In this document: positions 36,563 through 43,512 of the stretch, one piece after another
Layout: each line of letters opens with the position of its first letter
Numbering within the stretch: position 1 is the first letter of the stretch
The notes under the pieces: generated by a model
What the model saw: only the letters and a program-made list of their open reading frames with translations
Databases searched by the model: none
Told to the model about the DNA's origin: nothing
Program-made: the position numbers and the translations under genes
DNA from: CBDBJQ01 sp965206405
GTDB lineage: Bacteria; Pseudomonadota; Alphaproteobacteria; UBA8366
NCBI GenBank assembly: GCA_965206405.1
Contig: CBDBJQ010000006.1
Span: 620,001-684,000 of the forward strand
DNA length: 64,000 nt
Direction: 5' to 3'

Positions 36563-36566
36563 CTAG
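36563..36566. repeat. Target-site duplication CTAG (right), contains a stop codon
   Basis: CTAG directly outside the right inverted repeat. Bases 36565-36563 on the minus strand are the TAG stop of the suhB-like gene, so insertion and duplication left that stop codon in place. Confidence 0.75.
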
Positions 36567-37387
36567 CGGAGCAGGTTCGAGAGTTTTTCGTGCAAGCTTT
36601 CGTTCGCCGCGATAAGGCTCGTGGAATCCGGTGTCGAGCGCCGTCCGGAAAAGTCGGTGGCGAAACCGCCTGCCTCGCGGATCAGGGCCACGCCTGCAGT
36701 CGTCCGCCAGCGGGTTGGTTCGGGGTTGCAGGCCCCGTCGAGAATGCCGGCGGCGACATAGGCGAGGTCAAGTGCGGTTGAGCCCGAGCAACGGATACCG
36801 TCGATGCGCCTCAGCATCTTGTCGAGACCTTCCAACTTGTCGATGCCTTCCAACTTGTCGATGCCTCCCGACCCCGCGTCGGCAGCTGGCATCTCTACGC
36901 CGATAAGGGCTTCGCCGAGGCGTTTGCGGGCCGAGACCCGGAGTCTGTTGTTGTTGCGCCAGGCGCCAAAATTGCGTTCAGCCCAGAAAAGATCGTCGCG
37001 CAGCGGGTCGTAGATGGTTCCGGCCACCGGCTCGCCGTTGCGGGTCACTCCGATCGATATGCAGAAATGTGGCAGTCCGTGCAGGAAATTTCCGTCGCCG
37101 CCGAGCGGATCGACAACCCAGATATGGTCGTTCCCGCTGTCTCCGGCGCTGGCATGCTCCTCGATGCTTTCGGCGCCGCCTATGCTGAGTCCATAATCCG
37201 GCCGCGCCTTGGCCAACTCGTCGTGCAGCAGCCCGCAGAGTCTCCTGAGAGCGGTGGCGGTGAAACCTCCCGGTCCTTGGCGGCTGACCTGCAGTTGCTC
37301 GATTTCTCCGAAATCACGAATCAGATCCCGCCCCGCCCGTCGGGCAGCCCGGATCATGACGTTGGCCAAGGGTGACTGCCGCGACAT
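36563..37387 (-). CDS. SuhB-like inositol monophosphatase homologue, probably catalytically dead
   Basis: The 274-residue protein is clearly of the IMPase/SuhB fold: FLHGLPHFCISIGVTRNGEPVAG, GSTALDLAYVAAGILDG and ALIREAGGFATDFSGR are intact. The metal-binding residues are not. The family DPLDGTTNF motif reads DPLGGDGNF (residues 93-101, second Asp lost). The PWDIAAG motif reads RWRTTAG (Asp replaced by Arg228). The EE pair of the first motif is GG (70-71), and the Asp of TXAD is Leu47. An expansion GIDKLEGIDKLEGLDKM lies at 175-191. It follows efp on the same strand, 130 bases away. E. coli SuhB also acts as a NusA-binding regulator without needing catalysis, so a non-enzymatic role is plausible. 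Its stop codon lies in the IS target duplication. Confidence 0.88.
   Translation of the reverse strand: MSRQSPLANVMIRAARRAGRDLIRDFGEIEQLQVSRQGPGGFTATALRRLCGLLHDELAKARPDYGLSIGGAESIEEHASAGDSGNDHIWVVDPLGGDGNFLHGLPHFCISIGVTRNGEPVAGTIYDPLRDDLFWAERNFGAWRNNNRLRVSARKRLGEALIGVEMPAADAGSGGIDKLEGIDKLEGLDKMLRRIDGIRCSGSTALDLAYVAAGILDGACNPEPTRWRTTAGVALIREAGGFATDFSGRRSTPDSTSLIAANESLHEKLSNLLR
36818..36871. repeat. 18-bp tandem repeat x3 inside the suhB-like gene
   Basis: Copies of CTTGTCGATGCCTTCCAA at 36818-36835 (one variant region), 36836-36853 and 36854 onward (decayed end) encode the six-residue unit GIDKLE. The expansion lies in a loop between the two halves of the fold and keeps the frame. Confidence 0.85.
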
Positions 37388-37517
37388 CTTGGGCGCTCCG
37401 GGTTCGGGCGATGCGCCCCTTCAGGCATCGGCTGGGATTAAGGCCTGAGATCAGGGGTTGAAATCAGGGGGCGGCAGTCTGGTGCCGACAGGGGTCTGGC
37501 GCCACCCGAGGGCGGCT

Positions 37518-38087
37518 TCAGTCCTTGGCCCGCTCCGCATAGGTGCCGTCTGTCGTGTTGACGACGACCCTGGTCCCCGCCTCGATGTGCGGCGGCACCA
37601 TGATGTCGACGCCGTTCTCGAGCATCGCGCGTTTATAGGACGAGGAAGCGGTCTGGCCCTTTACCACCGCATCGGCTTCGGTGATCTTCAGGGTCACTTT
37701 CTCCGGCAGGGTAACACCGAGCGGTGTGGCTTCGTAAAACTCGATCATGACTTTCATGCCGTCTTGCAGGAACGCCGCGGCGCTTTCGTCGAACATATCG
37801 CCATTAAGCGTCATTTGGTCGTAGGTCTCGCTGTCCATGAAGTTGTAGCTGTCGCCCTGGGAATAGAGAAACTGGCAGGTTTTCTGCTCGAGCCGAACCC
37901 GTTCGATGGTTTCGGCGGAGCGAAACCGTTCGTTGAGCTTGGTGCCGTCCCGGATGTCTTTCAGCTCGACTTGCATGTAGGCGCCGCCCTTGCCGGGCTG
38001 GGTTTGCTGAATTCTGATCGCTCGCCACAGGCGTCCCTGATGCTCGATAACGTTGCCGGGGCGGATGGCGTTGCCGTTGATCTTCAT
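37518..38087 (-). CDS. efp: Elongation factor P
   Basis: EF-P rescues ribosomes stalled at polyproline. The 189-residue protein has the three-domain layout: the N-terminal KOW-like domain with the modifiable Lys in TQPGKGGAYMQ, the OB domain (MDSETYDQMTL) and the C-terminal domain (TASSSYKRAMLENGVDIMVPPHIEAGTRV). No EpmA/EpmB genes are seen nearby, so its modification is unknown. Note that TolA in this window contains long Pro-Lys-Pro-Glu runs, though without PPP motifs. ATG 38087 follows a 216-base gap from thiE. Confidence 0.97.
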   Translation of the reverse strand: MKINGNAIRPGNVIEHQGRLWRAIRIQQTQPGKGGAYMQVELKDIRDGTKLNERFRSAETIERVRLEQKTCQFLYSQGDSYNFMDSETYDQMTLNGDMFDESAAAFLQDGMKVMIEFYEATPLGVTLPEKVTLKITEADAVVKGQTASSSYKRAMLENGVDIMVPPHIEAGTRVVVNTTDGTYAERAKD

Positions 38088-38303
38088 GTCGCCTGTATCG
38101 CTCGGTAAAAATGACCGTCTTGGCGCAACGCTACGGAAGCCCCAAGTGTGTCGAAGGCATGTATCAGCCAGAGGCCATGTTTACCCATTCCGGTGTTTGC
38201 ATACAAGCCGGCACCATAAGCCGGGCAGCTGCGTTCGTCCGGTCACGGCACGCGACAGGTCGGATGCGGATGCCGCTTTATAGATGTCACGTGGGGTCGG
38301 TTT

Positions 38304-38942
38304 TTACGCCGCTGCGATCGCAGCCAGAAATTCCCGAACGCTGGCTTCCGGACCGTCGGTGTGGTTCCAAACGGCCGAGATGACGGCCAGCCCGGCGGCG
38401 CCGGCGCGAACCAGGGGCGTGCAGTTTTTCGGTGTGATACCGCCGATGGCGACACAGGGAATCGATTCTTTCTGTGACCAGTGGCGCAGGTTATCGACAT
38501 CGGCCCGGGTCGTGGATTCCTTCATGGACGAGCCGAAAAAGGCGCCGAAGGCGACATTGTCGGCGCCGTCGGCGCAGGCGGTGCGGGCAAGGTCGAGCGA
38601 GTTCTTGCATGTCACGCCGATCACTGCGTCATCGCCAAGCAGTTCGCGTGCATCACGGCACGACATGTCTTCCTGGCCGACATGAACGCCATCACAACCG
38701 GTCTCATGCGCGAGATCGGGGCGGTCGTTCATGATGAAGCGGACGCCGCGTTGCTGGGTTGCATCACGCAGGGCGTCGGCGGCCCGGCGCACCGTGTCGT
38801 CGTCGACCGATTTGAGTCGAAGCTGGACGTCGGAAACGCCACCGACATCGAGGGTGCGTTTCAGCGCCTCTGCCGTTGCTGTCAGGTCATCGATGCGTGG
38901 CAGCGTGATGAGGTAGACGGATGTCGTAGCAGTCTCGCTCAT
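38304..38942 (-). CDS. thiE: Thiamine-phosphate synthase ThiE
   Basis: ThiE joins HMP-diphosphate to thiazole phosphate to make thiamine phosphate. The TIM-barrel pattern is present: VQLRLKSVDDDTVRRAADAL, IMNDRPDLAHETGCDGVHVGQEDM, VIGVTCKNSLDLA, NVAFGAFFGSSMKES and CVAIGGITPKNCTPLVRAGAAGLAVISAV. The frame opens far upstream, overlapping fba; MSETATTSVYLITL at 38942 is chosen (212 residues) and begins 13 bases after the fba stop. The GPVFPT segment that usually binds phosphate is replaced by GAFFGSS, which is a common variation in alphaproteobacteria only if other members share it. thiD is at 61.3 kb; no TPP riboswitch is seen at either. Confidence 0.92.
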   Translation of the reverse strand: MSETATTSVYLITLPRIDDLTATAEALKRTLDVGGVSDVQLRLKSVDDDTVRRAADALRDATQQRGVRFIMNDRPDLAHETGCDGVHVGQEDMSCRDARELLGDDAVIGVTCKNSLDLARTACADGADNVAFGAFFGSSMKESTTRADVDNLRHWSQKESIPCVAIGGITPKNCTPLVRAGAAGLAVISAVWNHTDGPEASVREFLAAIAAA

Positions 38943-38955
38943 GTTGCATCCTGGC

Positions 38956-39876
38956 CTATGCCTTGCCCTGATAGATCCGGACAATCTCGGAGAGTAGCGC
39001 CAGCGCTTCGTCGCGCGGCCTCTGGAAACAGTTGCGGCCGATGATCGAACCCGAAGCGCCACCGTCGCGGATCTCCCGGACCTCGGCGAGTAGCCCTTCG
39101 GTGTCGCGGGCCGCACCACCGGAGAATACGACCAGGCGCCGGCCGTTGAATGCCGCCTGCATGACATGCGCGATACGCCGCTCCAGGGTGGAGAGATCGA
39201 TTCCCTCTGACTCGTACACCTCGCGCGCTTCCTTCTGTTCGAGATGTGCCGTCGGCGGCTTGACCTTGATGATGTGGGCGCCGAGCTCGGCAGCGAGGTG
39301 TGCTGCATAGGCGCAGACATCGGCTCCGGTTTCGCCCTCCTTGCTGAGGTTGCCGCCACGGGGGTAGGCCCACAGCACCACTGCGAGCCCTACCGTCTTG
39401 GCTTCCTCGGCGAGTTCGCGGAACTCCTCGAACATCTCGAACTGGTCCTCGGCACCCGGATAGATGGTGAACCCGATCGCCGAGCATCCGAGTCTGAGCG
39501 CGTCACCGACGCTGCCGTAAACCGCCTGGTCATGCGAGGTGGAGTGGCTGTTTGAACTGTTCAGCTTGAGAATCAGCGGAATCGCGCCGGCAAAGTGATC
39601 GGCGCCCGCCTCGATCATGCCGAGTGGCGCCGCATAAGCTGACAGGCCGGCATCGATGGCGAGCTGGAAATGATAATGCGGGTCGTAGGCGGGCGGGTTT
39701 TTGGCGAAACTGCGGGCTGGCCCGTGCTCGAAACCCTGGTCGACCGGCAAGATCACCAACTTGCCGGAACCAGCCAGCCGGCCGGACATCAACAGGCGGG
39801 CGATATTAGTTTTGGTGCCGGGCGAGTCGCTCTCGTAGTTGGACAGGATGCGCTGTACGCGTCGGGTGATCTTCAT
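38956..39876 (-). CDS. Class I fructose-bisphosphate aldolase (DhnA/FbaB type)
   Basis: The 306-residue protein is of the archaeal-type class I aldolase family, which uses a Schiff-base lysine and no metal. Visible blocks are LVILPVDQGFEHGPARSF, the AIGFTIYPGAEDQ strand, HIIKVKPPT with the likely Schiff-base Lys, and the phosphate-binding VFSGGAARDTEGLL and GGASGSIIGRNCFQRP. The frame opens at 40056; MKITRRVQRILSNY at 39876 is the family start. It heads a minus-strand run fba-thiE-efp-suhB-like. Confidence 0.95.
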   Translation of the reverse strand: MKITRRVQRILSNYESDSPGTKTNIARLLMSGRLAGSGKLVILPVDQGFEHGPARSFAKNPPAYDPHYHFQLAIDAGLSAYAAPLGMIEAGADHFAGAIPLILKLNSSNSHSTSHDQAVYGSVGDALRLGCSAIGFTIYPGAEDQFEMFEEFRELAEEAKTVGLAVVLWAYPRGGNLSKEGETGADVCAYAAHLAAELGAHIIKVKPPTAHLEQKEAREVYESEGIDLSTLERRIAHVMQAAFNGRRLVVFSGGAARDTEGLLAEVREIRDGGASGSIIGRNCFQRPRDEALALLSEIVRIYQGKA

Positions 39877-40169
39877 CGCTCTGTTTCCTCCAATCCCGCC
39901 TGTGCAGTCTTTTTGTCCGGGTTTTTGCCTCGAATCTTCATCCCGGATTCCTGCTTCGGATTTTCGGGCGAACAATGGCGGCTGACAAAATTCAGGCCCG
40001 ATACGCATACCGCATCCGAGCCTGCGGGTCGAGATTGTGTCCTCGCGCGGTATCATGTCGGGTGGAAAGTTTTCCCGAGGGGAATATTCCGGAATCGTCG
40101 TATATGATGCTGGCGCCTCTGGGGCGCCCCTGGGTTGATTGTTTTTGTCCGGCTGTCCGGGAGCGAATC

Positions 40170-40760
40170 ATGGCCTCCTTCAATATCTTCGGTCGCCGCC
40201 GCGAGCAGATGCGCGAGCAGGCCCGGAACGCCCAACCCGGCGATCTGATTGTGCGCAACGCCCAGATCCTGGAGATGGTGCGCCCGTGGCTACCCTGGGT
40301 GTTCATTGTTGCCGCTGCGATGCTGGCGATTTGCACCGCCGCCCTGGCCTTTGGCGCACCGGGCGAGGAGGCGGGCAGCAACATTCGTTCCGGCGCCGTC
40401 TCGGTCATCGTCGGCCTCGTGACCCTCGGCGTCATCCATCTCCTGTTTCTGGGCAGCGAGCGAAGCGAGCGCCGCGCCGCCGCTCTCCTCGGGGACAGCG
40501 CGGGGAGTCATGGACAGACAGGTGGCGTACCACCAACAGAGGGGGAAGGCGCCGAAACCCTGGATATCGGAGCCGGCGAAGAAGCGGAGAACGGGGAAAG
40601 CGGAGGTGTGCCCGAGATGCCCCCGCGTCCCCCGTCTGTCCAGCGCGCCATGGAGCGCGCAGTGTTCATGATGCAGCTCGGCTATCGCCTCGTCATGTTT
40701 GCCGGGTTGTGCCTCGTTGCCGGCATCATCATCGGGTTGCGGGGAATCTTCGGAATCTGA
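40170..40760 (+). CDS. Hypothetical membrane protein
   Basis: I do not recognise this 196-residue protein. It has a basic N terminus (MASFNIFGRRREQMREQ), two hydrophobic spans (WVFIVAAAMLAICTAALAFGA and AVSVIVGLVTLGVIHLLFLG), an acidic Gly/Glu-rich loop (about residues 105-155), and a third span at the C terminus (YRLVMFAGLCLVAGIIIGL). The frame opens at 39975, but the ATG at 40170 starts the segment that looks like protein. It is divergent from fba and convergent with the unknown gene at 40822. Three clean spans in a 590-base frame make it likely to be real. Confidence 0.65.
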   Translation: MASFNIFGRRREQMREQARNAQPGDLIVRNAQILEMVRPWLPWVFIVAAAMLAICTAALAFGAPGEEAGSNIRSGAVSVIVGLVTLGVIHLLFLGSERSERRAAALLGDSAGSHGQTGGVPPTEGEGAETLDIGAGEEAENGESGGVPEMPPRPPSVQRAMERAVFMMQLGYRLVMFAGLCLVAGIIIGLRGIFGI

Positions 40761-40821
40761 GCCCGCGCCCGCCACTTCGTCGCCAGTACATTCAATGCCG
40801 GCCCGTTCAGCTTCGGCACGT

Positions 40822-41331
40822 TCAGATTTCGTCTCCGGCCTTCGCGGTGAGCCAGGCGTGGCAGGTCGCGGTTGCTTTCGGATCCACCGTCGCGAGATCG
40901 AGGGAGTCGGGCCGGTGCGCGAGCAGACAGAGGCCGCGCTCTTCGGCAATCGCCTGCAGGCGCGCTTCGGCCGGTCCGTGATAGACCACGGTATCGATAC
41001 CCCCGCGGAACGCCGCGAGCACGAAGCCGGCAAAGCCGCCGCAATCGAGAACGCCGTCCACCGCGATGTCGGGATATTCGTGCGCAATTCGTGCGAGAAT
41101 CGATTTGAACCAGGCCGGTCCCGCCGCTGCCCCGGCCTCCGGGCCACTCAGAAGCGTTAGCGCGAGGTTGCATTCCGACGCTACCGCTGCCGCCATCCGC
41201 GCATGTGCGATGCCGTATACGGTGATGGCCCGGCCGGATCTTTGCGTGCCGCCGCGGCTGGTTTTCGCGCTGGTTTTCGCGCTGGTTTTCGCGCTGGTTT
41301 TCGCGCCGGTTTTCGCTTGGGCCTTCGCCAC
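40822..41331 (-). CDS. Conserved-looking hypothetical protein with AKTS repeats
   Basis: A 169-residue protein not matched to a named family. The first 27 residues are basic repeats of AKTS (five units), coded by a 12-bp tandem repeat. The rest looks globular and cytoplasmic: ITVYGIAHARMAAAVASECN, then a Rossmann-like VDGVLDCGGFAGFVLAAFRGGIDTVVYHG and LQAIAEERGLCLLAHRPDSLDL. It starts 15 bases after the alcohol dehydrogenase gene, suggesting co-transcription. The Lys/Thr/Ser/Ala tail resembles the basic tails of some nucleic acid-binding proteins, but that is only compositional. Confidence 0.7.
   Translation of the reverse strand: MAKAQAKTGAKTSAKTSAKTSAKTSRGGTQRSGRAITVYGIAHARMAAAVASECNLALTLLSGPEAGAAAGPAWFKSILARIAHEYPDIAVDGVLDCGGFAGFVLAAFRGGIDTVVYHGPAEARLQAIAEERGLCLLAHRPDSLDLATVDPKATATCHAWLTAKAGDEI
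41257..41316. repeat. 12-bp tandem repeat x5 (AKTS repeats)
   Basis: Four perfect copies of GCTGGTTTTCGC (41257-41304) and a fifth with one change (41305-41316). On the minus strand they encode the AKTS units at the N terminus of the hypothetical protein. The period keeps the reading frame. Confidence 0.95.
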
Positions 41332-41346
41332 CGGTAGTTCCCGGAT

Positions 41347-42399
41347 TCAGGAAGCGACGAGAACGACGCGGCCGACGATCCGCCCGCCCCGAAGATCGTC
41401 GAGAGCCGCGTTGGCGGCGGCGAAGGGCCGGGTCTCGATCGGGATGGGCGGCAGCTGTCCGGCTTGCGCCAGTGCCACGACCTCGCGCAGATCCTGCAGG
41501 GTGCCGACATAGGATCCGGTCATCGTGGCCATTTTCAGGGGCAGCATGGCGACCGGCAGCGGCATCGCGTCACCGAACAGTCCGACCACCACGACGGTGC
41601 CGCCGCGGCGCACAGCGTCAAGGCCGAAGCGCGCGGTCTCGGGCCTTCCAACGAAATCGATCGCTGCCGCCACGCCACCCCCGGTCAGCTCGCGGATTTG
41701 TTTCAGGGCGCCCTTATCGGCGTTGTCGACGGCCGCCGTCGCGCCGGCTTTCTTGGCGGCGTCGCGTTTGGCCGGATCGAGGTCGGCGGCGATGACGTGT
41801 CCGCCGGTCATGGCCGGGGCGAGGTGTATCGCGCTCAGGCCTACGCCGCCGGCGCCGATGACCAGCACATCATCGCCGGGAGCCGCCGCGTTTGCCTTTT
41901 TCAGGGCGTTGTAGGCCGTGATGCCGGAGCAGGCAAAGGTGCCCGCGAGTTCCATCGGAATGCCCTCGTAATCGACGAGGTAGCGTGGATGCGGCACCAG
42001 CACATGGTCGCTGTAGCCACCGTCGACCGAAGTGCCGAGCGATCGGGGGCGCGGACAGAGAAGCTCCTCGTCCCTTTCGCAGGCGCTACAGGCGCCGCAA
42101 CCGATCCACGGATAGACGATGCGCCGGTCACCGACGGAGACGTCCTGCGCCTCCGGCCCGATGGCGGCGATCCGGCCAACGATTTCGTGGCCCGGGGTCA
42201 GCGGCAGGTCGACGCCCCGATCTAGATCAAGGCGCTTGCCGTCGCCGAGGTCGAAATACCCGTCCTGGATATGGATGTCGCTGTGGCAAACACCGCAAGC
42301 ATCGATCTTGACCAGGACTTCGGTGCCCTCGGGCTCCGGGTCCGTGTGGTCTCGCGCCTCCAGCGGTGCGCCCCATTTGGTGATCTGGAAACTCTTCAT
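41347..42399 (-). CDS. Zinc-dependent alcohol dehydrogenase (MDR family)
   Basis: A 350-residue medium-chain dehydrogenase/reductase. Catalytic zinc ligands appear in ACGVCHSDIH and TPGHEIVGRI. The structural zinc site is the four-Cys cluster CGACSACERDEELLC. The Rossmann NAD-binding motif is VLVIGAGGVGLSAIHLA, followed by ADLDPAKRDAA, where the Asp favours NAD over NADP. The frame opens at 42537, but MKSFQITKWG at 42399 is the family start. The substrate is not evident. Confidence 0.92.
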   Translation of the reverse strand: MKSFQITKWGAPLEARDHTDPEPEGTEVLVKIDACGVCHSDIHIQDGYFDLGDGKRLDLDRGVDLPLTPGHEIVGRIAAIGPEAQDVSVGDRRIVYPWIGCGACSACERDEELLCPRPRSLGTSVDGGYSDHVLVPHPRYLVDYEGIPMELAGTFACSGITAYNALKKANAAAPGDDVLVIGAGGVGLSAIHLAPAMTGGHVIAADLDPAKRDAAKKAGATAAVDNADKGALKQIRELTGGGVAAAIDFVGRPETARFGLDAVRRGGTVVVVGLFGDAMPLPVAMLPLKMATMTGSYVGTLQDLREVVALAQAGQLPPIPIETRPFAAANAALDDLRGGRIVGRVVLVAS

Positions 42400-42479
42400 C
42401 CCGTTGTCCTCAGCATGCCTTTCAGGTGTTGCCGTCGCCCGGGTGTTGCCGTGTCGCCCAGATGTTTCCGCGCTGCGTG

Positions 42480-43487
42480 TCAGCCAAGGCGCCCCATGGC
42501 GGCTGTGGTGTCGAGCATCCGGTTGGAGAAGCCCCACTCGTTGTCGTACCAGGACAAGACCCGGACCAGGCGGTCGTCGACGATCTGGGTCTGACTCAGA
42601 TCGAAAATCGAGCTCGCCGGATGATGGTTGAAGTCGATTGACACCAGCGGCTCGTCGGTGGTCGCAAGAATTCCCTTGAGCGGACCGGTGGCGGCCTTCT
42701 CGGCGACGGCGTTGACTTCCGCAGCGTCGGTATTGCGCGCCGCATCGAAAGTGAGATCGACCAGGGATACGTTCGGTGTCGGCACCCGGATGGCGGTGCC
42801 ATCGAGCTTGCCATCAAGCTCCGGCAGTACCAGCCCGACCGCGCGCGCCGCGCCGGTTGAGGTTGGGATCATCGATTCCGAAGCTGCCCGGGCCCGCCGT
42901 AGATCCGAATGCAGGGTGTCGACGGTGCGCTGATCTCCGGTGAAGGCGTGGACCGTAGTCACGAAACCGCGCTCGATGCCGATGGCCTCGTTGAGCGCGT
43001 AAGCGACCGGGGCCAGGCAGTTGGTGGTGCAGGAGGCGTTGGAGACGACTCGGTGTTCCGACTTCAGCTTGTTGTCGTTGACGCCGTAGACGACGGTAAG
43101 ATCGGCACCGGAGGCGGGTGCCGAGACGAGTACCCGCTGGGCCCCGGCCTCGAGATGCTTGGCGGCGTCGGCACGGTTGGAGAAGATGCCGGTGCATTCA
43201 AGGGCGATGTCGACCCCGAGTTTCTTCCAGGGCAAGGCGGCCGGGTCGCGCTCGGCCGTGACCTTGATCTTGCCGCGGCCGACGTCGATCCAGTCTTTGC
43301 CGGACTCGATCTTGGTGTCGAGACGGCCGTGGACGGTGTCGTAGCGCAGCAGGTGGGCGTTGGTTTCGACGCTGCCGAGATCGTTGATGCCGACGAACTC
43401 AAGATCGTTGCGGCCGGATTCGATGGCGGCGCGCAGGACGATGCGGCCGATGCGGCCGAAGCCGTTGATTGCAACCTTGATGCTCAT
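42480..43487 (-). CDS. gap: Glyceraldehyde-3-phosphate dehydrogenase, type I
   Basis: The 335-residue glycolytic enzyme oxidises glyceraldehyde-3-phosphate with NAD. The NAD-binding start is KVAINGFGRIGRIVLRA. The catalytic cysteine lies in SNASCTTNCLAP, and the partner His and phosphate site in TVHAFTGDQ and STGAARAVG. The C-terminal WYDNEWGFSNRMLD block is intact. It lies 25 bases after tkt on the same strand, a common pairing in alphaproteobacteria. Fba is encoded nearby at 39 kb. Confidence 0.98.
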   Translation of the reverse strand: MSIKVAINGFGRIGRIVLRAAIESGRNDLEFVGINDLGSVETNAHLLRYDTVHGRLDTKIESGKDWIDVGRGKIKVTAERDPAALPWKKLGVDIALECTGIFSNRADAAKHLEAGAQRVLVSAPASGADLTVVYGVNDNKLKSEHRVVSNASCTTNCLAPVAYALNEAIGIERGFVTTVHAFTGDQRTVDTLHSDLRRARAASESMIPTSTGAARAVGLVLPELDGKLDGTAIRVPTPNVSLVDLTFDAARNTDAAEVNAVAEKAATGPLKGILATTDEPLVSIDFNHHPASSIFDLSQTQIVDDRLVRVLSWYDNEWGFSNRMLDTTAAMGRLG

Positions 43488-43512
43488 GATGAGATCTCTC
43501 CGGGGTGGGTTT

